A stretch of 64,000 bases of DNA, taken from positions 1-64,000 of the forward strand of contig JASAND010020864.1 in NCBI GenBank assembly GCA_030248195.1. Reading direction: 5' to 3'. This document shows positions 32,202 through 42,715 of this stretch, one piece after another. A program made the position numbers and the translations under genes. Below the pieces are notes generated by a model. That model worked only from the letters and a program-made list of their open reading frames with translations, searched no databases and was not told the origin of the DNA. The stretch comes from Trissonchulus latispiculum. Its lineage: Eukaryota; Nematoda; Enoplea; Enoplida; Ironidae. Positions within the stretch are counted from its first letter, which is position 1; every line of letters starts with the position of its first letter.

Positions 32202-33405
32202 AAAATAAAGTAAACCAAACCGATCTAGCAACTAGCCTGTGAAAAAAGTTGATTTCAACCGAAGTGCCAAAATAGCGAAAGCCCGACGCGTTACGTAACG
32301 CCGCGAAACAGCAACGGAAAATAACAATGGGGAGGCCACAAAGCGGCCTCGAAAGCCAATTTAAACAGCGCACATAGCAATAGTTTGAGGCCTTGACAGA
32401 GCCAAAGTTGGCCGAGTGCCAAAATGACCTTCGTTTGGTAGCATTGGGGGATACTGTCTACCGATATATCATGGCATTGGACCAAAATGCCCACATCCGA
32501 TCGTTCCAACACTTCGCTAGAAAATAAGCGTTAACCGAGAAAAAAACAACAGAGCTTTGGCAAAAGTCACTAATTTGATGTGAACTGCTTTGTTTCTATT
32601 TTGTGAATTTTAAGTTTTAATTAATTCTTCGACTTCCGCATATTGCTTGCTCCAACAGGAATTTAAAGAATTCCTCTTCCCATTACTTCGTTTTTCTGTT
32701 GTAGTATCTTTTCATAGGGGTCGCGGCAGCGACCCCTATAATATGTGTGAAAAGTGGCTGGAGACTGTAAAATATGCTGCGCAGAAGCTGCGCAAAATCC
32801 TGCGCAGATCCTGCGCAGATTTCATGCGCAAGTTGTAGAGCACATCAAGTTTAGTATATCTGTGAAGTTTCAGCCCCGTATCACTTACCGTTAAAAAGTT
32901 GCGCCCCGGACCGGTTATGGCGGCGATGTTTTTTTTCCGGTTTCTCCTATTTGATGGTTGTATTGTACATAATGTTCGCCGCTTTCACGTGATCTGCAGC
33001 GGTGGGCCAACCTAAAGGGCTATAGGGTCTAGTAGTAACCTCTAAAGAATTTAAGAATCACAACTTTTTTTGCGCCGCAGCTGCGCCACAGCGCCGCAGT
33101 GGCGCCGCAAAGTCGGCTCATAGCGAAAAGTGACCATTTTTGTGGTCGTCGCTCAGGTCGAACGTTACGAGCTGGAGCTGATTTCTTTTTATATTCGGAA
33201 ATTACATATATTGATGAACTAACTAACGGTCCACTTTGCCGTCTGGAGGGTCAGGTCGGCAACCACTTCCTAGAGATACATAGTAGGCTTTACTCAGCCT
33301 CTCAAAACTTTGTCTATAGGGGTTTTCTGGTGCGCCCAGCTCATTCCCGGTGTCTGTTTTGCCGTCTGACCCACCCATCTTGCTGGGCTGGTTCCACTTT
33401 GCCGT
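32202..33405 (-). repeat. right arm of the 1.2-kb inverted repeat
   Basis: Mirror copy of 26236-27441, two bases shorter. The sequence beyond 33405 (CTGGAGGGTGAGGTC) still matches the repeat family consensus seen near 26390 and 52085, so this arm is the less truncated one. The same GGGGTCGC/GCGACCCC hairpin is at 32714-32740. Confidence 0.93.
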
Positions 33406-33429
33406 CTGGAGGGTGAGGTCAGTGGGAGG

Positions 33430-34035
33430 TCATGTGGTCAAAAATGAAATTTTTCAAAAGTGGTCAAATTTGGTACCAAATGAAAGTCCTAAGTGTTCTG
33501 AGCAACTTTTGTCATAGAACTGCTTGCTCAAAGTGGTTGTAGAGGGCTGTTGTGGGGTAGGGTGGGGTCTTGGCGATTTTGGGTCAAAAATGAAATTTTT
33601 CAAAAGTGGCCAAATACCAAATGAAAGCCCGCATCGAACTGAGCAACTTTTGTCATAAAAGTGCGTGCCTAAAGTGGCTGTAGAGTGCTGTGGTGGGGTG
33701 ATGAAATTTTTCAAAAGTGGTCAAATTTGATACCAAGTTAAAGCCCGCATCGAACTGAGCAACTTTTGTCATAGAAGTGCGTACCTAAAGTGGCTGTAGA
33801 GTGCTGTGGTGGGGCGGGGTGGGGACTTAGGCGGTTTTGGGTCAAAAATGAAATTTTTAAAAGTGGTGAACAGCCCTAAGTGAGCTGAGCAACTTTTGTC
33901 ATAGAACTGCTTGCTCAAAGTGGTTGTAGAGGGCTGTGGTGGGGTAGGGTTGGGTCTTAGGCGATTTTGGGTCAAAAATGAAATTTTTCAAAAGTGGCCA
34001 AATTTGATACCAAAAGCCCGCATCGAACTGAGCAA
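33430..34035. repeat. tandem repeat, about 120-145-bp unit
   Basis: Five unequal copies of a unit containing GTCAAAAATGAAATTTTTCAAAAGTGG, CTGAGCAACTTTTGTCATAGA and TAGAG.GCTGT.GTGGGG. Copy starts fall near 33437, 33580, 33700, 33845 and 33975. Confidence 0.88.
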
Positions 34036-34464
34036 CTTCCGTCATAGAGCCATCCACCCAAACTTGTGGTATATATATATACAAGTAACAAAAATGCTCC
34101 GCACAAAGGAGGATAATATGTGTGTGATGGCCTGTGTCAGTAGTATAGTGCGAGTTTGTCGAGCCCCACTCCGGGAGGGAATGACCTTGAAAGTTTAATG
34201 TCCCTTGAGGTTTGTCTTTGAAAGTTTTCTTTTGTTAACCATCTGTTCTCCCTAGGGTTTTGTTTTCTACCTTCTCCCTGCCGTCCCTCTGAGTTCTTCC
34301 CCCGGGGCTTGGGACCCGGCGTCGGCCCATTACCGGACACCTACCTACCTAAACTACTAACTTTATCTAACTACTTAAGCCCGGTCCATCTAATGTTTTT
34401 GTATTTTTCTGTTTTCTTCTTTTTTATTTTCTAGATACAATCGTTATATACAACAAATATGTAC
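34036..34464. other. no gene seen
   Basis: Contains a pyrimidine-rich stretch (34220-34330) with CCCCGGGGCTTGGGACCCGG. No frame of interest. Confidence 0.35.
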
Positions 34465-34472
34465 ACTATTAA

Positions 34473-35325
34473 CTAGGAATGGGCTTAGGACTGGAAAAAA
34501 AGGTTTTTTTCCGTTTTTTTCCATTTTTTTCCGATGGGGTGGAAAAAAATGGAAAAATATTCCTAACGTTATTTTGACGATTTTTACAATAAAATATCAT
34601 GTTTTCTGAGCTTTTCCAGCAATTTCACATTATTTACAACCTTTTCCGTGGGTCATAGTAGGAGGGGGTATGCTAAATCTGACGAAATTGTATATATTTG
34701 GGTTTTTTCGATGCATCGGAAAAAAATGGAAAAATATTCGGGACATGTTCTGAAAGTTAATTTATAACATCGGAACATTAAGAAACCATCAAAAACAGTG
34801 TTTAATGAGGTAAGAATACGATATTCATGCATTTGAGCTAACTTTGAGATTTAGCGTTTTCCCCTTGGAATGTGAAAATGATTGCGTAACTCAGGTAGAG
34901 TTAATAATTCAATACCTAACAGTGGAGTGTTCAACCAAAACTGTTAAAATATCTGGAACTGTTTACTTTACGGAGCGTGTTACCTATGATAACCACAAAC
35001 TAGGTCTAGTAGAACCGCCAAAGTATACAGAAGTGACCTGTCCTTTGCTTTAACAGCGTCACCCGCTGAAAATATTGGATTCCTGTAACCACTACTGGAA
35101 TCTTTCTAAGCGCTTGTGTAATTGCATTATATACCCCTGTGGGGCTACAAATATCGTGAAAACTGCTTCTGTGCATGCAAAAACATGAAATAAAGCAACT
35201 TTTAGCACATTGTGTAATTTTGGAGTGACCGGAAAAAAAAGGAAAAAAATGGGAAAAAATGGAAAAAAACCGGAAAAAAAGGTTTTTTCCGGCAATCTTT
35301 TTTTTCCGGAAAAAAACCAACCCTA
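34473..35325. mobile_element. hAT-like MITE with exact 8-bp TSD CTATTAAC
   Basis: The left end TAGGAATGGG and right end CCAACCCTA are inverted copies, each followed inward by GGAAAAAAA-type tracts. CTATTAAC flanks both sides exactly (34465-34472, 35326-35333). A right end of the same kind (CCGATGCCCAACCCTA) is found alone at about 41800-41816, before the nested element at 41925. Confidence 0.88.
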
Positions 35326-35333
35326 CTATTAAC

Positions 35334-36215
35334 TGTTGGGAACCTTAGGAGGACTGTTGGGATAATGGGGTGCAGAGGCGAAGGCGGAGATTGGTTCCCA
35401 GGGTTTGGGTGAGGCTGTCGGTAATTGGAATTTGTTTTTGGTCAATCATCCAAAGGTCAACCAAATCCGGCCCTTCTAAAATCCCCAAAAATGGCAATCC
35501 GAAAGTTCCTTTAAATTTAAAACTAGCCGACCTCCCATCCTCAATAGCTGTTTCCGGGGTGAAGTAGCATGGCGCACTGTAGTTCCAAATTTCCACCTCA
35601 TTACCTTGAACACTGAACCAACACCACCAAAACATTTTCGAGAGAGCTTTTAAAACCGACCGTCCACCACGACAGAACAAATGAGACTGATCTATTTTCC
35701 AATTTTTGCTCCTTTTATAGATTTTTGTCAATGCCCAAGAGGGTAGTTGGCGGTCCCCAAGGGACCAAGATCAAAAGCACCGACCGATTAGGTCATTAAT
35801 CAAACTCGACAGACTGTCCCAGGAGGGTAGCTAAAATACAACTCGGCGTGGTCCCAGGGGATAACATGGTGAGCGTGGGTATTACTGGTGTCCTGTCCTG
35901 TCTAGGCCTATTCAGGATTCACCAGTTGTCAAATCCCCTAAGACAGCGTTTTTCGGAGTTTTGGTTGGGGGCATATACCAGTAAATCGACTACGCTCGTT
36001 TCAATGAGCATATTTTCGGAACCGGCGGAAGTGACCACTGGCCACTACAGGCCAGGTGGCCTATTGACAAGTATATCCCCTAAGAGAGCGTTATTCGGCG
36101 TTTTGGTTGGGGGCATCATATATAGTAAATCGACTACGCTCGTTTCAATGAGCATATTTTCAGAACCGGCGGAAGTGACCAGTGGTCACTTTCACTACTG
36201 GCTATGTGATCTTGC
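35334..36215. other. no recognised gene; tandem duplication near 36 kb
   Basis: The segment TAGTAAATCGACTACGCTCG ... GGCGGAAGTGACCA at 35988-36050 is repeated at 36121-36185, part of a tandem duplication of about 133 bp. A 128-codon minus-strand frame (35345-35731) has no motif I recognise. Confidence 0.4.
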
Positions 36216-36400
36216 TATGTGATATTACTTTTTCATGCTCCAGAGAAGCATTTTTATTACTTGTTTATGTAGATATGTTGGTTCATAAACATTTATATTA
36301 TAAAATCTATCTTGTCATTGACACTTTTAAATGTGACCGTCTTAGCTCATACTTTTTCATGCGATTGCAAGGAGCATTTTTCGTACTTGTGTGATAATAT
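36216..36400. repeat. two foldback-element tails next to BUB1B exon 1
   Basis: TACTTTTTCATGC ... GAGCATTTTT ... ACTTGT occurs at about 36227-36270 and again, more diverged, at 36350-36391. These are tails of the foldback family at 39572-40067. The second ends about 30 bases before the BUB1B start codon, so the gene's 5' leader or promoter may be partly transposon-derived. Confidence 0.6.
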
Positions 36401-36418
36401 AATTTAGATTTTTTAATT

Positions 36419-36549
36419 ATGGACACTGAAGACCCGGCCGTCTTGAATCTGTGCAAAGAGAATGTGGTACCGTTGAAGCAAGATCGAAATGTTGGAACCC
36501 AGAATGAGGATTCACAGAAGCAGAAAGCTGTTCTTAGTTTGCAAGAACT
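36419..36549 (+). CDS. BUB1B: BUBR1/Mad3-type spindle checkpoint gene, exon 1
   Basis: First coding exon, 43 codons plus 2 bases. Residues 9-23 read LNLCKENVVPLKQDR, which matches the KEN-box segment at the start of BUBR1/Mad3 (KEN, then V.PL.Q.R). In the family this KEN box binds Cdc20 in the mitotic checkpoint complex and inhibits the anaphase-promoting complex; Bub1 itself lacks it there. The ATG at 36419 gives the usual short N-terminal extension. The donor is CT|GTAAGT (intron phase 2). Exons 2-5 continue the same frame. Expected site of action: cytosol and kinetochore in mitosis. No introns were confirmed by transcripts. Confidence 0.85.
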
Positions 36550-37348
36550 GTAAGTAAGCGCTGATTTGCTCTTGTTATTGTCGACTACCTTAGGGCAGGG
36601 TAGGGCATGTGTTGCGCTTCATGGGGATGCCATACTGCTGCCATCCAACCTTTCCGGTGCGAGCTGAGGGTGACATGGAGTTGGCGGAAAAAATTCACTT
36701 TTCGTTTTAGGTATGTACCTCAACCCTTTCTGGCTTGGCAGACGGCTCGGGCGATGGACCCGGCCCGGACCCTCCTGACCCAGGCCCAGGGGGTGGTCAG
36801 GATCTCCAATCTGGGCAAAAGCTACCTACGAAACGTGGCATTTTTTAGTGGGGGGGGGGGGGGGGGTGGGGCCCCCACTTTTCGGTTCCACCTCCACCTT
36901 TCTGAGCCCCCCCCCCCACTTTTCGGCAAGCCCCCACCCACTTTTTTGGGGGTCGCCCAAAAGTGTCAAAAAATTAGGTTTCGAGGTCAAATTTTCAAAA
37001 ATTCTTTCAATTTTTAGCTATATAATTTATGGACTTATAAGTTAATTTTAAGCTTAAAACAGCGATTTTTTGCGTTTTTACCTTAAAATTCTAATTTGTT
37101 GCTAAAAATTTCGGTATATTTTACCTTTGGCTCGCCTCCCCCCACTTTTCGGAAGCCCCCCCACTTTCAAAACCCTAAAAAATGCCAGGAAACTAATGCC
37201 AAATTTGAATTCCACGCTCCGAAAAACCTATATAAAGCGAGTTTTTAGGCTTCTCAAATAAAATGTTTGGTCAGTCAGGTGGCCGTACATATTATACATC
37301 ATGTAATAATAATTCTGTTGTATATACATGCTATGCTTTCGATTTTAG

Positions 37349-37411
37349 AGCTTTGGGGAAAGCCCTGGAAGTGGCAGACAATAGCCCGGATCCTCTTGGC
37401 ATATGGTGCTG
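37349..37411 (+). CDS. BUB1B: BUBR1/Mad3-type gene, exon 2
   Basis: 63-bp exon between TTTTAG and TG|GTAAGT. In phase it reads (L)ALGKALEVADNSPDPLGIWC(W), corresponding to the F-E-x-E-I ... D-P-L-x-x-W segment that opens the TPR-like Mad3/Bub1 domain. The DPL..W core is what identifies it. Intron 1 is 799 bp and carries GC-tract MITE debris (36850-37165). A hAT-like end (CCCGCACCCAGGATTTTG) begins only about 35 bases after the donor. Confidence 0.85.
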
Positions 37412-37485
37412 GTAAGTTTACAATAATATTATGTACGTACAGCCTGGCCCGCACCCAGGATTTTGAAATGGGGGGGGGGTCCAAG

Positions 37486-37652
37486 CATGGGCGTATCCAG
37501 GGGAGGGGTTTTGGGGGTTTGAAACCCCCTCCTTTTGGGTTAAATTTCATCAATATTCCATTATGAAAAGTGCAAAATTCTGTTAAAACCCCCTCCTTTT
37601 CCGTAAATTTTAGTCAAAACCCCTCCTTTTCAAAATCCTGGATACGCCCCTG
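37486..37652. mobile_element. 167-bp hAT-like MITE nested in another element end
   Basis: CATGGGCGTATCCAGGGG at the left mirrors CCTGGATACGCCCCTG at the right. The flanks GGTCCAAG and GGTCCCGG agree at 6 of 8 positions. It sits inside the CCCGCACCCAGGATTTTG end of another hAT-like family, the one seen complete at 41134-41420. Confidence 0.75.
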
Positions 37653-37951
37653 GGTCCCGGTTTTTTAGTAGTTTAATTTAAAGATAACTAATGAATTTTA
37701 GTAATTTGGGTGCATTTAAGCACATTTTTAACATGTACCGCATAGTATAACCAAGTTATAACTATTTTTCAAAAGTCGAAGCATGTGTATGTGTGTTTTA
37801 CAAGTGTCTAAGCTGAATAGTGAAGAGACGCGGGGGTCTGAGGGCGGAACCCCCAGAAGCTGAGAAAATTTTGTAAAACCGTCGACTGACTGTCGAAACT
37901 TTCGACAGTCAGTAAAGTCCGAAAATATAATCGAACTGCTATTAGGCTAAT

Positions 37952-38153
37952 TTAGGTTTACCCCTGGAGAAATTTCCGTCCTGCCACAGGACATGGGGTG
38001 CCGGTGCTCATCCGACAACACCCAGTTAAGGATGGATAGCTGGGTTGGCTAGAGTCGAGAAAGCTTTGTGGCCTCCGGGGATCGAACCTCCGATCGTAAG
38101 ATCGGAAGTTCTGACCAGCGCCTTAGACCACTCGGCCATGATCCCGACCCATT
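37952..38153 (-). mobile_element. tRNA-Leu-derived SINE
   Basis: On the minus strand the head reads TGGCCGAGTGGTCTAAGGCG (38138-38119, a class II tRNA A-box as in tRNA-Leu) and GGTTCGATCCC (38088-38078, a B-box). A tRNA-unrelated body ends near 37952. Imperfect direct repeats AATAGGCTAAT (38154-38164) and ATTAGGCTAAT (37941-37951) flank it and look like the target duplication. It lies antisense in intron 2 of BUB1B. Confidence 0.85.
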
Positions 38154-38807
38154 AATAGGCTAATAATTGTTTATTATTTATGCTAATAATTTATGCTAAT
38201 AATAGCAAATTTTTCAAGACTAAAAAGTTCATTGCATAGCTGTCACTAAGCATTCTAACTCGGCTAATTGAAAGGTGTAATTACGTTACGCATACAGAAA
38301 TACGCGCCGAAGGCGCGAAAATCTTTTGAAAATGTTCTTCAAAAAGTATCTGAAGCAAGTTTATTTTTCATCTGAGACAACTGAAAATTTCAGCTCAAGG
38401 ACAATTTTTGCGGAACTTTACGCAGAGCTCCGAAAAACGTTGCGGAATTTTCAAAAAAGTGCGGAATTTCGCAGTTTTTTCGCAAAAAAGCACAGCCTAC
38501 AACACCCAATTTTTCGCACTTTGATTGTATCTCAGAGAAAAGTATACATTGATCTAAGGATTAGTTTTCACGATATCAAAGCACTATATATGAGAACTAT
38601 TTCTGGAAAATTTGGGTACCGTACCAGTACCTTTGCGCATAGCGATCAGGGCGAGGCGAAGTTTGTGTACGCACCATCTTTGGACCGACAACACCAACTT
38701 CTGTTGTCTCCACACTCCACAGTACGCTAAGCTGCATGGAATTCTTTTAAACTTTAAACTATTTTACACTAAACCGAATACTATCTGGCTTATTTTTTGG
38801 CAAAAAT

Positions 38808-39140
38808 TTATGGGGGGGGCTTCATGGGGGGGGGGCCCCCATCGATGGCTGACCCAAAATGGGGGGGCATATTTTGGAAAAAATTTTCGAATTTTTGCGG
38901 GTTTTTCGTGTAAAAATGTGTAAAAATCGCTAAAAAATGACTATTTTTAAGTGGGTTTTAGGCTAAAATAGTGAAAATTTCGTTAAAAATCCGGCGAAGC
39001 CGGAAAAATATTTGAAAATTTATGGTAAAAATGGTAAAATTTGGCAATTTTTGGAGTTATGGGGGGAGGTCGGAATTTATGGGGGGGCATTTCATGGGGG
39101 GCTCCTCGAATGGGGGGGGGGGAGGTCGCCGAATGAGGGG
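38808..39140. repeat. G-tract repeat, copy in BUB1B intron 2
   Basis: GGGGGGGCTTCATGGGG, GCCCCCATCGATGG, CATATTTTGGAAAAAA and TTTTTGCGGGTTTTT occur in the same order at 46595-46925. Ends are not defined; probably a hAT-like MITE family. Confidence 0.65.
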
Positions 39141-39154
39141 CGGCCCCGATGGGA

Positions 39155-39571
39155 TTTCACGCTTCGTCTTAGCTTTTGTCACGTACAGAGTTATCAATAT
39201 CAGTTAATAATAAGAAATTTAAGGAGTTGAATACTCACTGAATGCTGTTTATATACAAACAGTGTTAGACTAGCTAGGAATATATACGTAATTGTCATTG
39301 ATCGTATTAAACTGCGACAAGCAACGAGAAGAGATCTAAGAATACGATGCTAAAGCTATTAGAAATAGAAAGTCAGAATCCTAAAATTATTATTGAAATA
39401 TAAATTTGCCGTAAAAATGGATAAAATGCTCTGGTTAGAATATATAGAGCTTTTTTCTTGAAACTAAAGGTTGCTAAAATGAAAGTTCCATTAAAGCTCG
39501 AATACATAGCAGTCGATTATTTATGCACTATAAATGCATTGTGGATGGGAATAGTGATTTACATTTATAAA
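39155..39571. repeat. about 420-bp dispersed repeat, copy 1
   Basis: From GATTTCACGCTTCGTCTTAGC through GACTAGCTAGGAAT and CAAGCAACGAGAAG to TTTATAAA. The same order occurs at 40068-40497 and, for its right part, at 53950-54221. All three copies are followed directly by the CCGCGAATATGGG element, so the two parts probably form one mobile unit. Confidence 0.75.
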
Positions 39572-40067
39572 CCGCGAATATGGGTTGTTCGGCGAAGCTG
39601 TGCCCATATTAATTCGCTCACAACCTAGTCCTCTTCTATTTTTGAACCTAGCCCCATATTAAGCATTTTAAAGACTAGTCCTCTCTTGATTTTACAACCT
39701 AACCATCACCCATATTACTTTTTCATGCTCCAGAGGAGCATTTTTGTTTCTTGTATTTAGATGGCTGGAATTATTGTTAACTGGCGAATGGCGTTGGTTG
39801 GTTAAGTATGGAATTGGTTAAGACAAATGGCGTAATGCCATGATGTAAGACGCTTGGAGGAGAATCTTTAAAAGGACAGAAGGACAAGAAACAAAAATGC
39901 TCCTCTGGAGCATGAAAAAAGAAATATGGGTGATGCTGAGGTTGCAAAATCAATAGAGGACTAGTCTTTAAAATGCTTAATATGGGGCTAGGTTCAAAAA
40001 TAGAAGAGAACTAGGTTGTGAGCGAATTAATATGGGCACAGCTTCGCCGAACAACCCATATTCGCGG
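39572..40067. mobile_element. foldback element, two ~180-bp inverted arms
   Basis: The left arm (39572-39752) starts CCGCGAATATGGGTTGTTCG and ends GAGGAGCATTTTTGTTTCTTG. The right arm (39888-40067) is its inverse. A roughly 135-bp spacer lies between. Each arm also contains smaller hairpins (CGAATATGGG with CCCATATTAATTCG; ATGCTCC with GGAGCAT). Single direct arms occur at 40498-40680 and 54222-54410. Confidence 0.88.
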
Positions 40068-40680
40068 GATTTCACGCTTCGTCTTAGCTTTGGTCGCATA
40101 CAGAGCTATCAATTTCAGTCAGTAATAAGAAATTGAAGAAGTTGAATACGTACTCATTGAATACAGTTGTTTGCATATTAATATACATATTTGCATTATG
40201 CACTCTGTCAGACTAGCTAGGAATACGTACGTATGTGCGTTAATTATCATCATTTGGTCGGTTGAACTGCGGCAAGCAACGAGAAGTGATCTAAGGACAT
40301 GAGGCAAAAGCTATTGGTTCAAGCAGGGAGGAAATAGAAGGTTATCAGAGTCCTAAGATTATTCTTGAAATATAAATTTTCCGTATAAATGAATAAAACG
40401 CACTGGTTAGTATAAACGTTTCTCGAACAAAAAGTTTGACTAACTATAAACTAAACGTAGCGTGGATGGATATGCATACTGATATACATTTATAAAACCG
40501 CGAATATGGGTTGTTCGGCGAAGCTGTGCCCATATTAATTCGCTCACAACCTAGTCCTCTTCTATTTTTGAACCTAGCCCAATATTAAGCATTTTAAAGA
40601 CGCCTCTCTTGATTTTGCAACCTCACCATCACCCATATTTCTTTTTTTCATGCTCCAGAGGAGCATTTTTGTTTCTTGTA
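40068..40680. repeat. second copy of the 420-bp repeat plus single foldback arm
   Basis: 40068-40497 repeats 39155-39571 at moderate identity. 40498-40680 is a direct copy of the left foldback arm. Together they suggest a tandem duplication of the whole unit in intron 2. Confidence 0.8.
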
Positions 40681-40897
40681 CGTAGTGTAGGGGCGAACAG
40701 GCGCAGTTCATGAATTGAGGTGGGTCCACAGTGGCTAATGTGCAAGCAGAATTACACTTGAATGTTTGCGTACTGTGGGGCGTTTCATTGGGGCTGTTTC
40801 ATTTTCAATTTCATTCCATTCCCAGAAAATTGCCTTCTAATTGCCTGTTTGTCTTATTGCTCCATTCTGTCTGTATTGTTGGATGCACTTTTTTCAG

Positions 40898-41045
40898 GTA
40901 CGTGAAACGGGTAGAGCAGCCCACGTTTCCCTCCAAGAATTGTAAGAAGTTGCTTAGAAATTTGGTCAACAAGGGTTTGATCAAATTTATGAACGATTGC
41001 AGATATAATAATGACCAAAGGATGTTGCATCTCTGGACTAAATTG
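40898..41045 (+). CDS. BUB1B: BUBR1/Mad3-type gene, exon 3
   Basis: Exon between TTTTTTCAG and TTG|GTGAGG. The first base completes TGG from exon 2, then 49 codons follow, starting YVKRVEQPTFPSKNCKKLL and ending QRMLHLWTKL. It corresponds to the TPR helices of BUBR1 (W..Y...EQ..P......LL ... Y..D.R.L.LW.KL). The spacing between the EQ..P, LL and LW.KL landmarks matches the family. Ends in phase 0. Intron 2 is 3,486 bp, nearly all repeats. Confidence 0.9.
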
Positions 41046-41133
41046 GTGAGGACGACCGTGTGTTTATAAGGATCAAGAAAAATAATTTTCGTAGTGATTT
41101 CAATAGCTTGCTTTTATTATGTTGTGTCAATAG

Positions 41134-41420
41134 CAAGGCCGCACCGGGGAGGGGGTTCAATCAAGGGGTCTAGACCCCGCCACTTTTGGGATGAAAAATG
41201 GAATTTTTTGCTACTTTTATGGCAAAAACGGCTATTTTTAAAAAAATAATTTACTTGTTGCAAGAAATTAATTTCCAATGTAATATACTGTTTTGAGCAG
41301 AAATAAAATAGTTGAAGTTCTGGGGTCTGGGGGTTCTGGGTTCTGGGCTCCGCCCCCCAGACCCCCCTTGCATGTTAGCTTGGACCCCCCCCCCTTTTCA
41401 AAATCCTGGGTGCGGGCCTG
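41134..41420. mobile_element. 287-bp hAT-like MITE, TSD GTCAATAG/GTCAAGAG
   Basis: Starts CAAGGCCGCACCGGGGA and ends TCCTGGGTGCGGGCCTG, inverted and slightly diverged copies. The flanking 8-mers match at 7 of 8 positions. Interior: G/C tracts with the GGGCTCCGCCCCCC hairpin. It lies at the start of intron 3. Confidence 0.8.
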
Positions 41421-41454
41421 GTCAAGAGTACATAATAACTAAGAGTGTGGCAAG

Positions 41455-41745
41455 AGTTACACTCTAGCGTTAGCGCTCACCCTAGAATAGGGAAAAGTTT
41501 TCGCAAGGTACTCAAATGAAAGAGCTCGCCAAGCTGAACAACTTTCCTTCTTGTGGCATTTTCCGGAAATGCGCCTAGTGAAAGTTACGGCCGAACAACT
41601 GAAAATCCGGGAATTCACGAATCCGGATTTTCGACCCAAAAAGTTTTGGGCTTTGCTTGTCTCCGATTGTTTGTCTCCGATTTTGCTGAAGGGTTCGTCA
41701 TAGACTAATGCGATGGCGCTGATTTTGAAACTGAAATAAAGATTT
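41455..41745. repeat. solitary copy of the ~290-bp CCGGAAAT repeat
   Basis: Contains TACTCAAATGAAAGAGCTCG, GAACAACTTTCCTTCTTG, GGCATTTTCCGGAAATGCG and GTCTCCGATTTTGCT, the ordered words of the tandem family at 47825-50150. Confidence 0.8.
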
Positions 41746-42715
41746 CAGTGCTAAAACTTCCCAGAATTATTAAATTTTTCCGACTTTTTTTCCTTTTTTT
41801 CCGATGCCCAACCCTACTCAACAGGGGGCGTCGGTTTGGGCTAATGAGCAACCCTGCTTGACAGGCAAGAGAATCTGCTTCTTCATTTCCTCGAAGGCCG
41901 GCATGCCCGGGGATCCACTAAATGCAGGGTTTTTTGTGCATTTTTGTGCATATGCACACTTTTTTCCAAAATGCACACTCGAATTTAAAAATGCACACAT
42001 AAATGCACAGTCAAATTTTGCTTCCGCTAACCACAAATGCTCTAAAAAATTTCCATAGTGCTTTAAATTTTAAACTTTTAGCTGGGGGGTGCCGCCCCCA
42101 GACCCCCGCTTTTTCTTACGTACTATTTTTCGGTCATGGCAACGTCGCTACAACCTTTCTTTGTTTTATTCTTCCTCACTAAAGCCACTAATTATTGGAA
42201 TATTTTTGCTTTAGATTGTAAGTATATATATTTATACTAGTGTGCGTTCCTTCATCGTCAAAAATAAAAGGCTGAATTAAGCCAATTTTTCTTAAAGCAT
42301 TTCTTTACATTTTCTTCCTCTACAACGGTTCGACGTGTGCAATGCTAGCTCTCTTATTGCCGTTTGTTAATCTGTTAAAATGGTAAGAAATTGTTCATAA
42401 AAATTTCTTTCGTGTTCAAAATTCGAAAAAATTCCCAACTTCTGGGGAACTCCGCCCCCAGACCTCCCCGGCGTCGACTTTCAATAATTTCTGCATTATA
42501 TATATATATATCTATATACGTTAGATGTATATATTAAATGGCTATCCGCAGAACAGGGCTGAATTACACCAATACGTAATTTCAGCTCGGATTTTATCGT
42601 TACTTTGAAGAAATTCTTGAATTATATAAGTAAATTTGGCAGCAAATTGACAATCCTATGTTGATTTTATGTTATTCACAATTTTGCGCTTAATAGGTTC
42701 ACAGCACTGCAGATG

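Noticed and set aside
35345..35731. 128-aa minus-strand gene
   Set aside because: No recognisable domain; the region shows tandem duplication and repeat debris.
36419..36549. Gene is BUB1 rather than BUBR1/Mad3
   Set aside because: An N-terminal KEN box with V.PL.Q.R following is typical of BUBR1/Mad3 and absent from Bub1. A single MadBub-type ancestor gene cannot be excluded.
36607..37017. Additional BUB1B exon after TTTTAG near 36712
   Set aside because: The frame runs into a poly-G MITE, shows no BUBR1-like landmarks, and exon 1 already joins exon 2 in phase.
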